Assembly (NCBI GenBank): GCA_020200135.1
Contig: JAIVJI010000074.1
Location: 30,835-94,834 of the forward strand
DNA length: 64,000 nt
Reading direction: 5' to 3'
DNA from: Acidobacteriota bacterium
Lineage (GTDB): Bacteria; Acidobacteriota; Blastocatellia; Pyrinomonadales; Pyrinomonadaceae
Under the pieces are notes generated by a model that worked only from the letters and a program-made list of their open reading frames with translations, was not told where the DNA came from and searched no databases. The translations under genes and the position numbers were made by a program. Below are positions 15,629-24,543 of this stretch, piece after piece (position 1 is the first letter of the stretch; each line of letters opens with the position of its first letter).

Positions 15629-16960
15629 ATGAGAACAGCAGCAAGACTCTATTCGACGGCGCTCGCCCTGACGCTCCTGTGCGGCGTCGCCGCGGCCCAG
15701 CGCCGGGCGTCCGGCGGCGCGCGTCGGGCGTCGGGCGTTAAAGAGGTCAATCAGGTTAAGGGTGCAGACCCGAGCCGCACGGTCGCCGTCGTCGGCGCGA
15801 CGCTGATCGACGGGCGCGGCGGGGCGCCCGTAGCCGACTCCGTGGTCGTCGTGCGCGGCGAGCGCATCGTCGCGGCCGGGCCGCGCGCCTCCGTGCGCGT
15901 GCCGGCGGGCGCCGAGGTCTTTGAGGCGCGCGGGCTGACGCTTTTGCCCGGCCTCATCGACGCGCACTTCCACATCGACGGCGACGACGGGCTGCCCGCG
16001 CTCTTCCTCTCGCACGGCATCACGAGCTTGCGCGACCCCGGGCAATGGATCGAGGCTTACGACGCCGCGCGCGCCGCCGGCCCGCCCGTCCCGCGCCTCT
16101 TCCTGACGGGGCCGCACCTCGACTCGCCCCCCGCGGCCTACCCGGCCGACTCCCACGTCGTGCGCGACGCCGAGGAGACACGTCTCGCCGTCAAGCGTTT
16201 CGCCGAACAGGGCGCTTCCGCTTTCAAGGTCTACTTCCGACTCCCCGTCGGTCTCATCCGCGTCCTCTCGGAGGAGGCGCACCGGCTTGGGCTGCCCGTC
16301 ACCGCGCACTTAGAGATCGTGGACGCGGCCGACGCCATCCGCGCGGGCGTAGACGGCGTCGAGCACGTCACCTCCTTCGGCACGGCGCTGCTCCCGGCGC
16401 GCGACGCGGAGAAGTACAGGCAGGCCGTGCTCGCCGACAACGCCGCACGCCGCGAGGGGCGTTACGAGGTCTGGAGCAAGGCCGACCTCGACGGCCCGCG
16501 CGCGCGCGCCATCATCTCGCTGCTGGCCGAGCGCGGCACGTACCTGTCGCCGACGCTCGCCATCTTCGAGCGGCGCGCGGGCGACAAGGACGCGAAGGAC
16601 GTTCACGTCGGCGGCTTCAAACGGATGCTCGAATTCACCGGCCGCGCGCGGCGCGCGGGCGTCCGCGTCGTCGTCGGTTCCCACTCGGCCGTGCCGAAGG
16701 CCGAGCGCGGCTGGGCGTACCAGCGCGAGCTTGAGCTTCTGGTCGAGGCGGGACTCACCCCGATGCAGGCCATCGTGGCGGGCACCTCGGAGAACGCGCG
16801 CTTCTTCCGCGTCGAGGAGCGCCTGGGGAGTGTCGAGCCGGGCAAACTCGCCGACCTCCTGCTCGTCGAAGGCGACCCGCTCAAAGACATCAGGGTCATG
16901 CGCAACGTCAGTCGCGTCATGCTCGGCGGCGCCTGGGTCGGCGCGGCGCAGGGCAGGTGA
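15629..16960 (+). CDS. Exported amidohydrolase-superfamily protein with altered final metal site
   Basis: 443 residues with an N-terminal signal (LALTLLCGVAAA-Q). Amidohydrolase TIM-barrel landmarks: LLPGLIDAHFHID (HxH near 113/115), GASAFKVYF (candidate bridging Lys near 200), VTAHLEI (His), GVEHVTSFG (His) and the C-terminal SVEPGKLADLLLVEGDPL. The strand-8 catalytic Asp, usually in a GTDAG or GTDSG loop, is replaced: the loop reads VVVGSHSAVPK. A metal-hydrolase function may therefore be modified or lost. It is tightly packed between heparinase and the beta-helix/GH gene (10-bp gap), so it probably acts on an oligosaccharide or amide product in the periplasm; the reaction is not predictable. 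Confidence 0.82.
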   Translation: MRTAARLYSTALALTLLCGVAAAQRRASGGARRASGVKEVNQVKGADPSRTVAVVGATLIDGRGGAPVADSVVVVRGERIVAAGPRASVRVPAGAEVFEARGLTLLPGLIDAHFHIDGDDGLPALFLSHGITSLRDPGQWIEAYDAARAAGPPVPRLFLTGPHLDSPPAAYPADSHVVRDAEETRLAVKRFAEQGASAFKVYFRLPVGLIRVLSEEAHRLGLPVTAHLEIVDAADAIRAGVDGVEHVTSFGTALLPARDAEKYRQAVLADNAARREGRYEVWSKADLDGPRARAIISLLAERGTYLSPTLAIFERRAGDKDAKDVHVGGFKRMLEFTGRARRAGVRVVVGSHSAVPKAERGWAYQRELELLVEAGLTPMQAIVAGTSENARFFRVEERLGSVEPGKLADLLLVEGDPLKDIRVMRNVSRVMLGGAWVGAAQGR

Positions 16961-16970
16961 GGGGGGAGAG

Positions 16971-19900
16971 TTGAAGCGAAGCGTCCTTCTCATGCTACAC
17001 GCGGCCGCCCTGACGCTCGCGCTGTGCGGGGCCGCGCAGGCCGCGTGCAAGACCGTCCACGTCCACCTGCTCGACGGCGACGACGCGCGCGGCGACGGCA
17101 GCTACGCGAAGCCTTACAAGTCCTGGCGCAAGGCTTTGCAACACGCGGGGAGCGGCGACACCGTCGTCGCCAAGAACGGCGACTACCGCAAGGCGGGGCA
17201 GGCCGCGCGCTGGGGCGGCATCCACCTCACCCTGACGATGAAAGACAAGCTGGAGCCCGGCGACCCGCGCCAGCCGGTGCCCGACCCCGCGCGCCCCGAG
17301 ACCGTCGGCGTCTACCGCTACGACCCCGCGCGCCCGCTCGTCATCCGCGCCGAGACGAGGCACGGCGTCATCATCGATTCGGTGCGCCTGCACCTTGTCC
17401 GCGGGATTGTGTTCGACGGCTTCGACATCAACCCGAACCCTTACTACACGGACGCCGCAGGGCGGAAGGTCAACCGCCGCCGCAACGGCGTCCACGGCGA
17501 CAGCGTCTACGAGCCCGACGACCAGTTCAACAGGGTGAAGACGAACGACCCGCCGGGCGGCCACACCGCCGCGTGGTACGACCGCTCGCTGTGGACGAGT
17601 TACGTGACGGTGCGCAACTGCAAGGTTCACTACGAGTGCCCGCCGTCGGGCTGCACGCCCGAGTACGACCCCTTGCAGGACGACGACCGGCTCTACCTCA
17701 TCAAGTTCAACCAGTCGCACCACATCACGATTGAGGATAACGAACTCTTCGACGGCAAGAACGCGCAGCGCAAGCCGGCCGTTGACCTGCCCTGCGTGGA
17801 CGACGCCGTCGTGCGGCGCAACCTGATACGCAACAGCCACCGCGGCGTGGTCTCGAAGGGCGGGGGCCGCCGCGTGCTCATCGAGGCCAACGTCTTCGTG
17901 GACAACTCGGGCGCGGCCTTCTCGGGCGGCTCGACCGACCCCGACCTCTTCATCGACGGGCGCGTGGGCGACCCCTGCTCGTTCGCGCGCTTCGAGTCGT
18001 ACGCGATGACTGCGCGCGACAACCTCGTCGTCTCGACCCGGCCGGGCGAGCGCCCCGTCGAGCCTATCTCGCTCTGGGCGGTGAAGGACGCGACCGTCGT
18101 CAACAACACCTTCGTCGGCGTCGGCGAGCGCGGCGTGCTGCTCGTCCGCCCCGGCAACGAGGTGGACAGCCCCGCGCGCGGGTGCGGGCGGAGCGTGCGC
18201 CTCACGCTCACCGAAGGTCTCACGCTCCGCCACAACGTCTTCGTCCTCTCGGGCGTCGTGGACGAGACGATGCTCTACCAGACCTCGGGCGAGGGCGTGA
18301 GGGTCGCGGGCTTCGTCCACGACCACAACACTTTTTACAACGGCGGGCGCGACGTACCCGTCGGGGGCCTCGCCGACCCGAACCGCGAGCCGGGCTTCAA
18401 CAAGGCCGACCCGCTCCTGGCCGGCGGGCAGGGCCGAGACTACGCCTCCTGGATGGCGACGGCGAGACTTGGAAAAGGCTCGCCGTCACAGGGCAGGGGC
18501 GTGCGCGACGCTTCCGGGGCTGAGACCGGGACGGGTCGCCTCAGTCTCTCGAACCGTTTCATCGCCGTCGCGTGGCGCGTCGAGGGCGGAAGACTCCGGG
18601 CGGCGGGCGCGGAGGACAGGGTGAACGGCCGCAGCATCCCTATGCCCGAGAGCGTCTTCACGCTCGTGCTGAAGGACGGCACGGAGATGAGGGCTTCAGA
18701 GATGCGGGTCGTCGGCGCGCCCCGTGCGGAAGTGCTGCGCGGAGACGCGCGCGCCTCGCGCCTCGCGGAGCGGCTGGGCGGGGGGCAGTTGAGCGTCACG
18801 CTCGAAGACGAACGCGGGCGCGTGCGCGCGACGTGGCGCGCGGAGCTGCGCGGCGGCTCCAACTACATCCGGCAGGAGGTGACGTTCGAGGCCACGGGCG
18901 GCGACCTCCCCGTCGCGGAGATTCGACTCGTGGACGCGGCGCTCGAAGGCGCCCGCGTCGAGGGGACGGTCGCGGGCTCGCCGTTGGTGGCCGGGAGCGT
19001 CTTCCTCGGGTTCGAACACCCGCTCTCGGTCTGTAAGGCCGAGCCGGCGCGCGCGACCTGTATCTTGCCGCGCGAGCTGCCGCTGCGCGCCGGGACGAAG
19101 GTCACTTACTCGTCCGTCCTCGGCGTCACGCGACCGGGGCAGTTGCGCCGCGACTTCCTCGCCTACCTGGAGCGCGAGCGCGCGCACCCCTACCGCACGT
19201 TCCTCCACTACAACTCCTGGTACGACATCGGGTACACGAACAAGTTCGACGAGGCCGACTCGCTCGACCGTATCAACCACTTCGGCCGCGAGCTGGCGGA
19301 GAAGCGCGGCGTGCGTCTGAACTCGTTCCTCTTCGACGACGGCTGGGACGACACCTCCTCGCTCTGGAGCTTCCACACGGGCTTCCCGCGCGGGTTCACG
19401 CCGCTGAAGGATGGGGCCGCCCGGTACGGGGCGGCGCCGGGCGTGTGGATGTCGCCGTGGGGCGGCTACGACGCGGCGAAGGCGGCGCGGCTGAAGTACG
19501 GCGAGGCCGAAGGGTTCGAGATCAGGGACGACGGCGGGAAGTTCGGCCCGGGCTTCGCGCTCTCAGGGCCGCGGTACTACGCGCGCTTCCGCGAAGTCTG
19601 CATGCAGATGATAGAACGCTACGGCGTCAACCAGTTCAAGATAGACGGCTTCGGCAACGCCGACCGCGCCTTCCCCGGCAGCCGCTTCGACAGCGACTTC
19701 GACGCCGCCATCAACCTCGTGCGCGAGATGCGCGGGCGCCGGCCCGACCTCTTCGTCAACCTCACGGTCGGCACCTTTCCGTCCCCCTTCTGGCTCCGCT
19801 ACGGCGACTCGATCTGGCGCGGCGGCGAGGATCACGACTTCGCCGGCGTCGGCACGGACCGCCAGCAGTGGATCACCTACCGCGACGCCGAGACCTACAG

Positions 19901-20462
19901 GATGACGGTGCGGCGCGGGCCGCTCTACCCCCTGAACTCGCTGATGCTCCACGGCCTCGTCTACGCCGAGAAGGTGTCGAGGAGTAAACAGAAGAAGCTC
20001 GACCGCGACCCGCACGGCGACTTCGACGACGAGATCAAGTCGTACTTCGGCTCGGGCACGCACCTCCAGGAGATGTACGTCACGCCGGCGCTGCTCAAGG
20101 AGAAGGACTGGGACCTGCTCGCCGAGGCCGCGCGCTGGTCGCGCGCCAACGCCGACGTGCTCGTTGACACGCACTGGGTCGGGGGCGACCCCGCGAGGCT
20201 CGAAGTCTACGGCTGGGCCTCCTGGTCGCCGCGCAAGGGGATACTCGTTTTGCGCAACCCTTCGGACAGGGCGCGGGAGTTTACGCTCGACGCGGGTCAG
20301 GCTTTCGAGCTGCCCGCGGGGGCCGCGCGCGCCTACACGGCCCGCAGCCCCTGGCGCGACGAGTCGGGCCGCGCCGCCGTCAGGCTGCGTGCCGGGCGGC
20401 CGCACACCTTCCGGCTCGCCCCGTTCGAGGTGCTGACGCTCGAAGCACTGCCCGCGCGCTAG
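16971..20462 (+). CDS. Right-handed beta-helix protein fused to GH36/GH-D-like glycosidase domain
   Basis: 1163 residues, exported (MKRSVLLM signal ending AAQA-A; TTG start at 16971 with GGGGGGAGAG directly upstream keeps the Lys-Arg n-region; ATG 16992 is the alternative). Residues about 27-500 are a pectate-lyase-like beta helix (NNTFVGVGERG, DNELFDGKN, RHNVFVLSG; dense Asn ladders). Residues about 520-1163 resemble alpha-galactosidase clan GH-D proteins: a beta-sandwich (SLSNRFIAVAWRVEGG) then a barrel with HYNSWYDIGYTNKFDEADS, FLFDDGWDD (near 788), NQFKIDGFG (near 892, candidate nucleophile Asp) and WRGGEDHDFAG. A true two-module enzyme is possible, but the join (18490-18550) lacks the normal beta-helix C-terminus and the signal peptide expected for the second protein, so a collapsed gap is equally plausible. 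Confidence 0.8.
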   Translation: MKRSVLLMLHAAALTLALCGAAQAACKTVHVHLLDGDDARGDGSYAKPYKSWRKALQHAGSGDTVVAKNGDYRKAGQAARWGGIHLTLTMKDKLEPGDPRQPVPDPARPETVGVYRYDPARPLVIRAETRHGVIIDSVRLHLVRGIVFDGFDINPNPYYTDAAGRKVNRRRNGVHGDSVYEPDDQFNRVKTNDPPGGHTAAWYDRSLWTSYVTVRNCKVHYECPPSGCTPEYDPLQDDDRLYLIKFNQSHHITIEDNELFDGKNAQRKPAVDLPCVDDAVVRRNLIRNSHRGVVSKGGGRRVLIEANVFVDNSGAAFSGGSTDPDLFIDGRVGDPCSFARFESYAMTARDNLVVSTRPGERPVEPISLWAVKDATVVNNTFVGVGERGVLLVRPGNEVDSPARGCGRSVRLTLTEGLTLRHNVFVLSGVVDETMLYQTSGEGVRVAGFVHDHNTFYNGGRDVPVGGLADPNREPGFNKADPLLAGGQGRDYASWMATARLGKGSPSQGRGVRDASGAETGTGRLSLSNRFIAVAWRVEGGRLRAAGAEDRVNGRSIPMPESVFTLVLKDGTEMRASEMRVVGAPRAEVLRGDARASRLAERLGGGQLSVTLEDERGRVRATWRAELRGGSNYIRQEVTFEATGGDLPVAEIRLVDAALEGARVEGTVAGSPLVAGSVFLGFEHPLSVCKAEPARATCILPRELPLRAGTKVTYSSVLGVTRPGQLRRDFLAYLERERAHPYRTFLHYNSWYDIGYTNKFDEADSLDRINHFGRELAEKRGVRLNSFLFDDGWDDTSSLWSFHTGFPRGFTPLKDGAARYGAAPGVWMSPWGGYDAAKAARLKYGEAEGFEIRDDGGKFGPGFALSGPRYYARFREVCMQMIERYGVNQFKIDGFGNADRAFPGSRFDSDFDAAINLVREMRGRRPDLFVNLTVGTFPSPFWLRYGDSIWRGGEDHDFAGVGTDRQQWITYRDAETYRMTVRRGPLYPLNSLMLHGLVYAEKVSRSKQKKLDRDPHGDFDDEIKSYFGSGTHLQEMYVTPALLKEKDWDLLAEAARWSRANADVLVDTHWVGGDPARLEVYGWASWSPRKGILVLRNPSDRAREFTLDAGQAFELPAGAARAYTARSPWRDESGRAAVRLRAGRPHTFRLAPFEVLTLEALPAR

Positions 20463-20492
20463 GCGCGGCACACGCGCGGAGGTCTTTCGGAT

Positions 20493-21710
20493 ATGAGAAC
20501 AAGAACAAGTAACCTGACGGCCGCGGCCGCTCTCGTCTGCATGCTCGGGGCCGCGGCGGCCGGGGCGGGCGTCTTCGCCCGACAGGCGCCGCCGCAGCCA
20601 CAGCCGCAACAGACGCCGCAGCCGCAGGCGACGCCGACCGAGGCGGTGCGCGCCGTGTCGCCGCCGCGCAACCCCCTGCCGCCCGAGGAGAAGTCGGCCG
20701 CCGTCACGCGCTTCTCCTTCATCGTCTACGGCGACACGCGCGGCCGCAGGGACGGCGTGGAGGTTCAGTACGAGCACTCGCTCGTCGTCGATTCGATGCT
20801 CGCCGCCATCAAGCGGCTGGAGAAGACGAACTACCCCGTGCGCTTCGTCCTCCAGTCCGGCGACGCGGTGGTGGACGGGCGCGACCCCCGCCAGTGGAAC
20901 GCGAGCTTCGTCGACCTCATCAACCGTTTGACGGTCGAGGGCGGCGTGCCCTACTTCCTCGCGCCAGGCAACCACGACGTGACGGGCGCCTCCGCGCTCG
21001 ACTCGCCCGAGCGGCAGAAGGGTCTGCGCAACTACCTCTCGGCCGTCGGGCAGCTCATCCCGCCGGACGGCGCCGCGCGCCGCCTCGCCGGTTACCCGAC
21101 CTACGCCTTCGGCTACGGCAACACCTTCGTCCTCGCGCTCGACTCGAACATCGCCGGCGACGACGTGCAGTTCAACTGGGCGCGCGCGCAGCTCGAAGGG
21201 CTCGACCGCAACCGCTACACGAACGTTGTCGCCTTCTTCCACCACCCACCCTTCTCCTCGGGGCCGCACGGCGGCGCGCGGGTCGGGGCGCAGGCGGCGC
21301 TCGTGCGCTCGCGCTGGATGCCGCTCTTCCGCGCCCACAACGTCAAGGCCGTCTTCGCCGGCCACGAGCACCTCTTCGAGCACTGGGTCGAGCGCTACAC
21401 GGACGCGGCCGGCAAGCCGCGGCGCCTCGACATGGTCATCACCGGCGGCGGCGGCGCCCCCATCTACTCGCACAGCGGCGAGCCCGACGTCTCCGCCTAC
21501 GAGAAGGCGAACGAGGCTTCGAAGGTCAGGCTCGAACACCTGGTGCGGCCCGGCCCGGCGCGCGGCGACAACCCGTACCACTACGTCGTCGTGCAGGTGG
21601 ACGGCGAGCGGATGAGGATGGACGTCTTCGGGGTAGACTGGGGCGCGGGCTTCCGCCCGTACCGCAGCAACCGCGTGGCGCTCGAAGACGAGGCCGCGCC
21701 GCGGCAGTAG
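20493..21710 (+). CDS. Exported calcineurin-like metallophosphoesterase
   Basis: 405 residues: signal peptide, a Pro/Gln-rich linker (residues about 32-52), then a complete dinuclear metallophosphoesterase domain. Motifs in order: FIVYGDTRG (GD), LQSGDAVVDG (GD), APGNHDVTG (GNHD), VVAFFHHPPF (H) and KAVFAGHEHLFEHW (GHxH). This is the full metal ligand set. A GGAGG lies upstream of ATG 20493. It is exported, so it may remove phosphate or phosphodiester groups from an extracellular polymer, or be a purple-acid-phosphatase-like scavenger; linkage to the glycan enzymes on both sides is by position only. Confidence 0.9.
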   Translation: MRTRTSNLTAAAALVCMLGAAAAGAGVFARQAPPQPQPQQTPQPQATPTEAVRAVSPPRNPLPPEEKSAAVTRFSFIVYGDTRGRRDGVEVQYEHSLVVDSMLAAIKRLEKTNYPVRFVLQSGDAVVDGRDPRQWNASFVDLINRLTVEGGVPYFLAPGNHDVTGASALDSPERQKGLRNYLSAVGQLIPPDGAARRLAGYPTYAFGYGNTFVLALDSNIAGDDVQFNWARAQLEGLDRNRYTNVVAFFHHPPFSSGPHGGARVGAQAALVRSRWMPLFRAHNVKAVFAGHEHLFEHWVERYTDAAGKPRRLDMVITGGGGAPIYSHSGEPDVSAYEKANEASKVRLEHLVRPGPARGDNPYHYVVVQVDGERMRMDVFGVDWGAGFRPYRSNRVALEDEAAPRQ

Positions 21711-21756
21711 CGTCCGGGCCGGCGCGGAAAACTTTCATGAGCCGGAGGGGGAGAGC

Positions 21757-22947
21757 ATGGCGAAGCTGAACAGGCGTGAGTGGCTGGCGAGTTTCGCGGC
21801 GGCGGCCGCGGCGGGGGCGGTCCTCCCGCGCGGCGCCGGGGCGCAGCAGGGCGGGCCGAGCGCGAAGGAAGGGAAGCTGGCGCTCGAAGAGTACGTGCCG
21901 AAGAGCATGCTGCACGTGCGGGCGACGAAGGTGGCGCGCGCGCGCTTCCCGGCCGTGGACTTCCACACGCACCTCTCCTGGACGCCGGCCGACGGGCGGA
22001 AGGCGAATCAGAACACGACGCCCGCGAAGGCGCTCGAAGTGATGGACCGCCGCAACGTCCGCGTGATGGTCAACCTCACGGGCGGCTTCGGCCCAGCCCT
22101 CGAAGAGAACGTGCGCTACTGGCGGCAGTCGCACCCCGACCGCTTCGTCGTCTTCACCGAGCCGTGGTTCGGCCGGTTCGCGGAGCCGAACTACCCGACG
22201 TTCCAGGCCGAGCAGATCGAGCACGCCCGGCGCGTCGGCGCGAAGGGCATCAAGGTCCTAAAGCGGCTCGGGCTGGGGCTGCGCGAGCAGGTGACGAAGG
22301 GCCCGCTCGTCAAGGTGGACGACAAACGCTTCGACCCGATGTGGGAGGCGGCCGGCGGCGCGCGATTCCCCGTCGCCATTCACACCTCCGACCCCGAGGC
22401 GTTCTTCCTCCCGACCGACAAGTACAACGAGCGTTACGAGGAGCTGAGCGCGCACCCCGACTGGTCGTTCCACGGCCGCGACTTCCCCTCGAACCGCGAG
22501 CTGCACGAGGCGCGCAACCGCGTCGTCGCGCGCCACCCGCGCACGCACTTCGTCTACCTGCACGTCGGCAACGCCGAAGACCTCACGTGGGTCTCGGGGT
22601 GGCTCGACCGCTACCGGAACACCTCGGTCGAGATCGGCGCGCGCATCGGCGAGCTGGGCCGCCAGCCGCGCGCCGCGCGCAGGTTCTTCGACAGGTACCA
22701 GGACCGCATCCTCTTCGGCACCGACGCCGTGCCCGACGGCTTCGAGACGCCGCAGCAGATCTTCGGCGACGAGCTGTACGAAATCTACTACCGCTTTCTG
22801 GAGACCGAGGACGAGTACTTCGACTACGCGCCGTCGCCGAAGCCGCCGCAGGGGCGCTGGCAAATCTACGGGCTGGGACTGCCCGACCGGATTCTGCGCA
22901 AGGTCTACTGGGAGAACGCCGCGCGCCTGCTGGGGCTGAAGGGCTGA
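21757..22947 (+). CDS. Tat-exported amidohydrolase (metal-dependent TIM barrel)
   Basis: 396 residues beginning MAKLNRREWLASFAAAAAAG, a twin-arginine-like signal, followed by VDFHTHLSWTP (HxH near residue 69-71), GIKVLKRLGLG, FPVAIHTSDPE (His), HFVYLHVGN (His) and RILFGTDAVPDGF (catalytic Asp). This is the amidohydrolase-2 (PF04909-type) arrangement and unlike the other amidohydrolase at 15629-16960 all metal ligands are present. A strong SD (GGAGGGGGAGAG) precedes ATG 21757. It is followed after 13 bp by the next Tat protein. Decarboxylase/lactonase-type reactions are typical of the family; the substrate is unknown. Confidence 0.86.
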   Translation: MAKLNRREWLASFAAAAAAGAVLPRGAGAQQGGPSAKEGKLALEEYVPKSMLHVRATKVARARFPAVDFHTHLSWTPADGRKANQNTTPAKALEVMDRRNVRVMVNLTGGFGPALEENVRYWRQSHPDRFVVFTEPWFGRFAEPNYPTFQAEQIEHARRVGAKGIKVLKRLGLGLREQVTKGPLVKVDDKRFDPMWEAAGGARFPVAIHTSDPEAFFLPTDKYNERYEELSAHPDWSFHGRDFPSNRELHEARNRVVARHPRTHFVYLHVGNAEDLTWVSGWLDRYRNTSVEIGARIGELGRQPRAARRFFDRYQDRILFGTDAVPDGFETPQQIFGDELYEIYYRFLETEDEYFDYAPSPKPPQGRWQIYGLGLPDRILRKVYWENAARLLGLKG

Positions 22948-22960
22948 CGGGGAGCAAAGG

Positions 22961-24538
22961 ATGTCAGAGTTTTCGCGGAGAGAGTTTTTGCTGGCCGGGG
23001 CGGCGGCCGCGCTCGCGGGGCGCGCGGCCCTCGCGCAGTCGCCGCTGAAGACACCGCGACCGGGGCGCGAGTTGGCGGTGTCGCTCTTGGGCCGGGCGGA
23101 CGACTTGAAGGGAGAGGTCGTCAGCTTCGGCGTCCCGCTCCCGCCCGACTTCCTCTCGGACGCGGGTCGCCTGCGCGTGCTCGACGAGCGCGGCGAGGAG
23201 GTCGCGGCGACGACGCGCGCGCTCGAACCGTGGCGGCTCGGCGGGCGCGAGGGCGGTTCCGTCCGCTCGCTCCTCGTCCAGTTCAAGTTCGACTTCCGAA
23301 CCGTGCGTGAGAGGCGCGTCACGCTGCTCTTCAACAAGTCGCCCAGGAGGCGCGGCGGCCCGCTCGTCCCCGTGCGCGAGACGCTCATCGACGCGGAGGG
23401 GCTGATGGGGCCGCGGGTCCTCGCCGTGCTGCCCTCCGAGTGGCTGTGCGACTCGTGGGTCGTGGGGCCGCAGACGCCCGCGGCCGAGTCGGGCGCGTAC
23501 GCCGACTACGAACGCTTCGTCGAGCGCAACTTCCCCGGCTCGCTCAAGCACCTCGACAGCCGCGAGTTCGCCGCGTGGCTCTACGACCGCCCGTCCAACT
23601 ACTACAAGATGTACGCGCGCACCGGCGACCGTAAATTCCTCGAAGCCGGCTACCGCGCCGCGCACTTCATGCGGCTCCAGACCGAGACCGAGGGCCCCAA
23701 CGCCGGCGTCTTCAAGCTGAAGGGCGCGGACATCAAGTACGTCTACCCGCGCGCGATGCATTTGCACTACCTCCTCACCGGCGACGAGCGCGCGCTCGAA
23801 GCGGGCCGCCTCATGGCGCGTTACTGCCTCGCGCACACGGACCCCGTCTACCGCCCGGCGCGCATGTCGCCGAGCGACCCGAACAAGGACCCGGAGAAGG
23901 GCCGGGAGTTCTGGACGCTCCGCAACCAGGGCTACGGGCTGTTGGGCGTGCTCCACGGCTGGGAGATGACGGGCGAGCGCGCCTACTGGGAGAAGGCGCG
24001 CGAGTGCGTCGAGGCTTACGACAGGCACCAGCGGCAGCCGCCCGACGGCCGGCCGGCCGACGGGTCTCTCAGGCAGAACTGGGCGCTCTACGATTCGAGC
24101 GAGGCGACGTTCGAGGGCGGAACCTCCGCCTGGATGATGTCCCTGCTGCTCGACCCGCTCTTCATGTACTGGACGGTGACGGGCGACCGGCGCGTGCCCG
24201 AGGTGGTCGTGAAGTGGTGCGACTTCCTCGACCGCCGCGGGATGGTGCCGGACGGGTCGAAGGCCTACTACGTCATCAACTGCTTCGCGAAGTCGGGCGA
24301 GCCGGGCGGCGAGCCGGGGCCGGACATGGAGATGCACAACCCCGAGATGGCCTACACCTTCGCCCTGGGGATGTACTTTACAAAAGACCCCGCGCGGCGC
24401 ACCGCGTACCGCAGGCGCTTCGACCAACTCTTCCCGCTCGCCGTCAAGCTCGACGTGAACAAGCCCCCGCGCGCCTTCAGCTGGGTCTTCCAGTTCACGA
24501 GCCAACTCGTCTACTTCATGCAGCGCGCCGGGAGGTGA
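22961..24538 (+). CDS. Tat-exported RIFT-barrel plus six-hairpin glycosidase-like protein
   Basis: 525 residues with a twin-arginine signal (SRREFLLAGAAAALAG). Residues about 45-125 look like the PcRGLX/YetA-type N-terminal RIFT barrel (GEVVSFGVPLPPDFLSDAGR, LRVLDERGEEVA). From about 180 there is an alpha/alpha six-hairpin region with many aromatic and acidic residues (YDRPSNYYKMYARTGDRKFL, NQGYGLLGVLHGWEMTGE, WMMSLLLDPLFMYWTVTGD), as in glycoside hydrolases or lyases of the unsaturated glucuronyl hydrolase type. It is likely a periplasmic oligosaccharide-cleaving enzyme working after the heparinase-like lyase. SD GGGGAG before ATG 22961; 5 bp to the following hydrolase. Catalytic residues could not be assigned. 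Confidence 0.72.
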   Translation: MSEFSRREFLLAGAAAALAGRAALAQSPLKTPRPGRELAVSLLGRADDLKGEVVSFGVPLPPDFLSDAGRLRVLDERGEEVAATTRALEPWRLGGREGGSVRSLLVQFKFDFRTVRERRVTLLFNKSPRRRGGPLVPVRETLIDAEGLMGPRVLAVLPSEWLCDSWVVGPQTPAAESGAYADYERFVERNFPGSLKHLDSREFAAWLYDRPSNYYKMYARTGDRKFLEAGYRAAHFMRLQTETEGPNAGVFKLKGADIKYVYPRAMHLHYLLTGDERALEAGRLMARYCLAHTDPVYRPARMSPSDPNKDPEKGREFWTLRNQGYGLLGVLHGWEMTGERAYWEKARECVEAYDRHQRQPPDGRPADGSLRQNWALYDSSEATFEGGTSAWMMSLLLDPLFMYWTVTGDRRVPEVVVKWCDFLDRRGMVPDGSKAYYVINCFAKSGEPGGEPGPDMEMHNPEMAYTFALGMYFTKDPARRTAYRRRFDQLFPLAVKLDVNKPPRAFSWVFQFTSQLVYFMQRAGR

Positions 24539-24543
24539 AACTG

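Noticed and set aside
19563..21581. 672-residue minus-strand frame over the GH and phosphoesterase genes
   Set aside because: Crosses two real genes in antisense and has no family resemblance.
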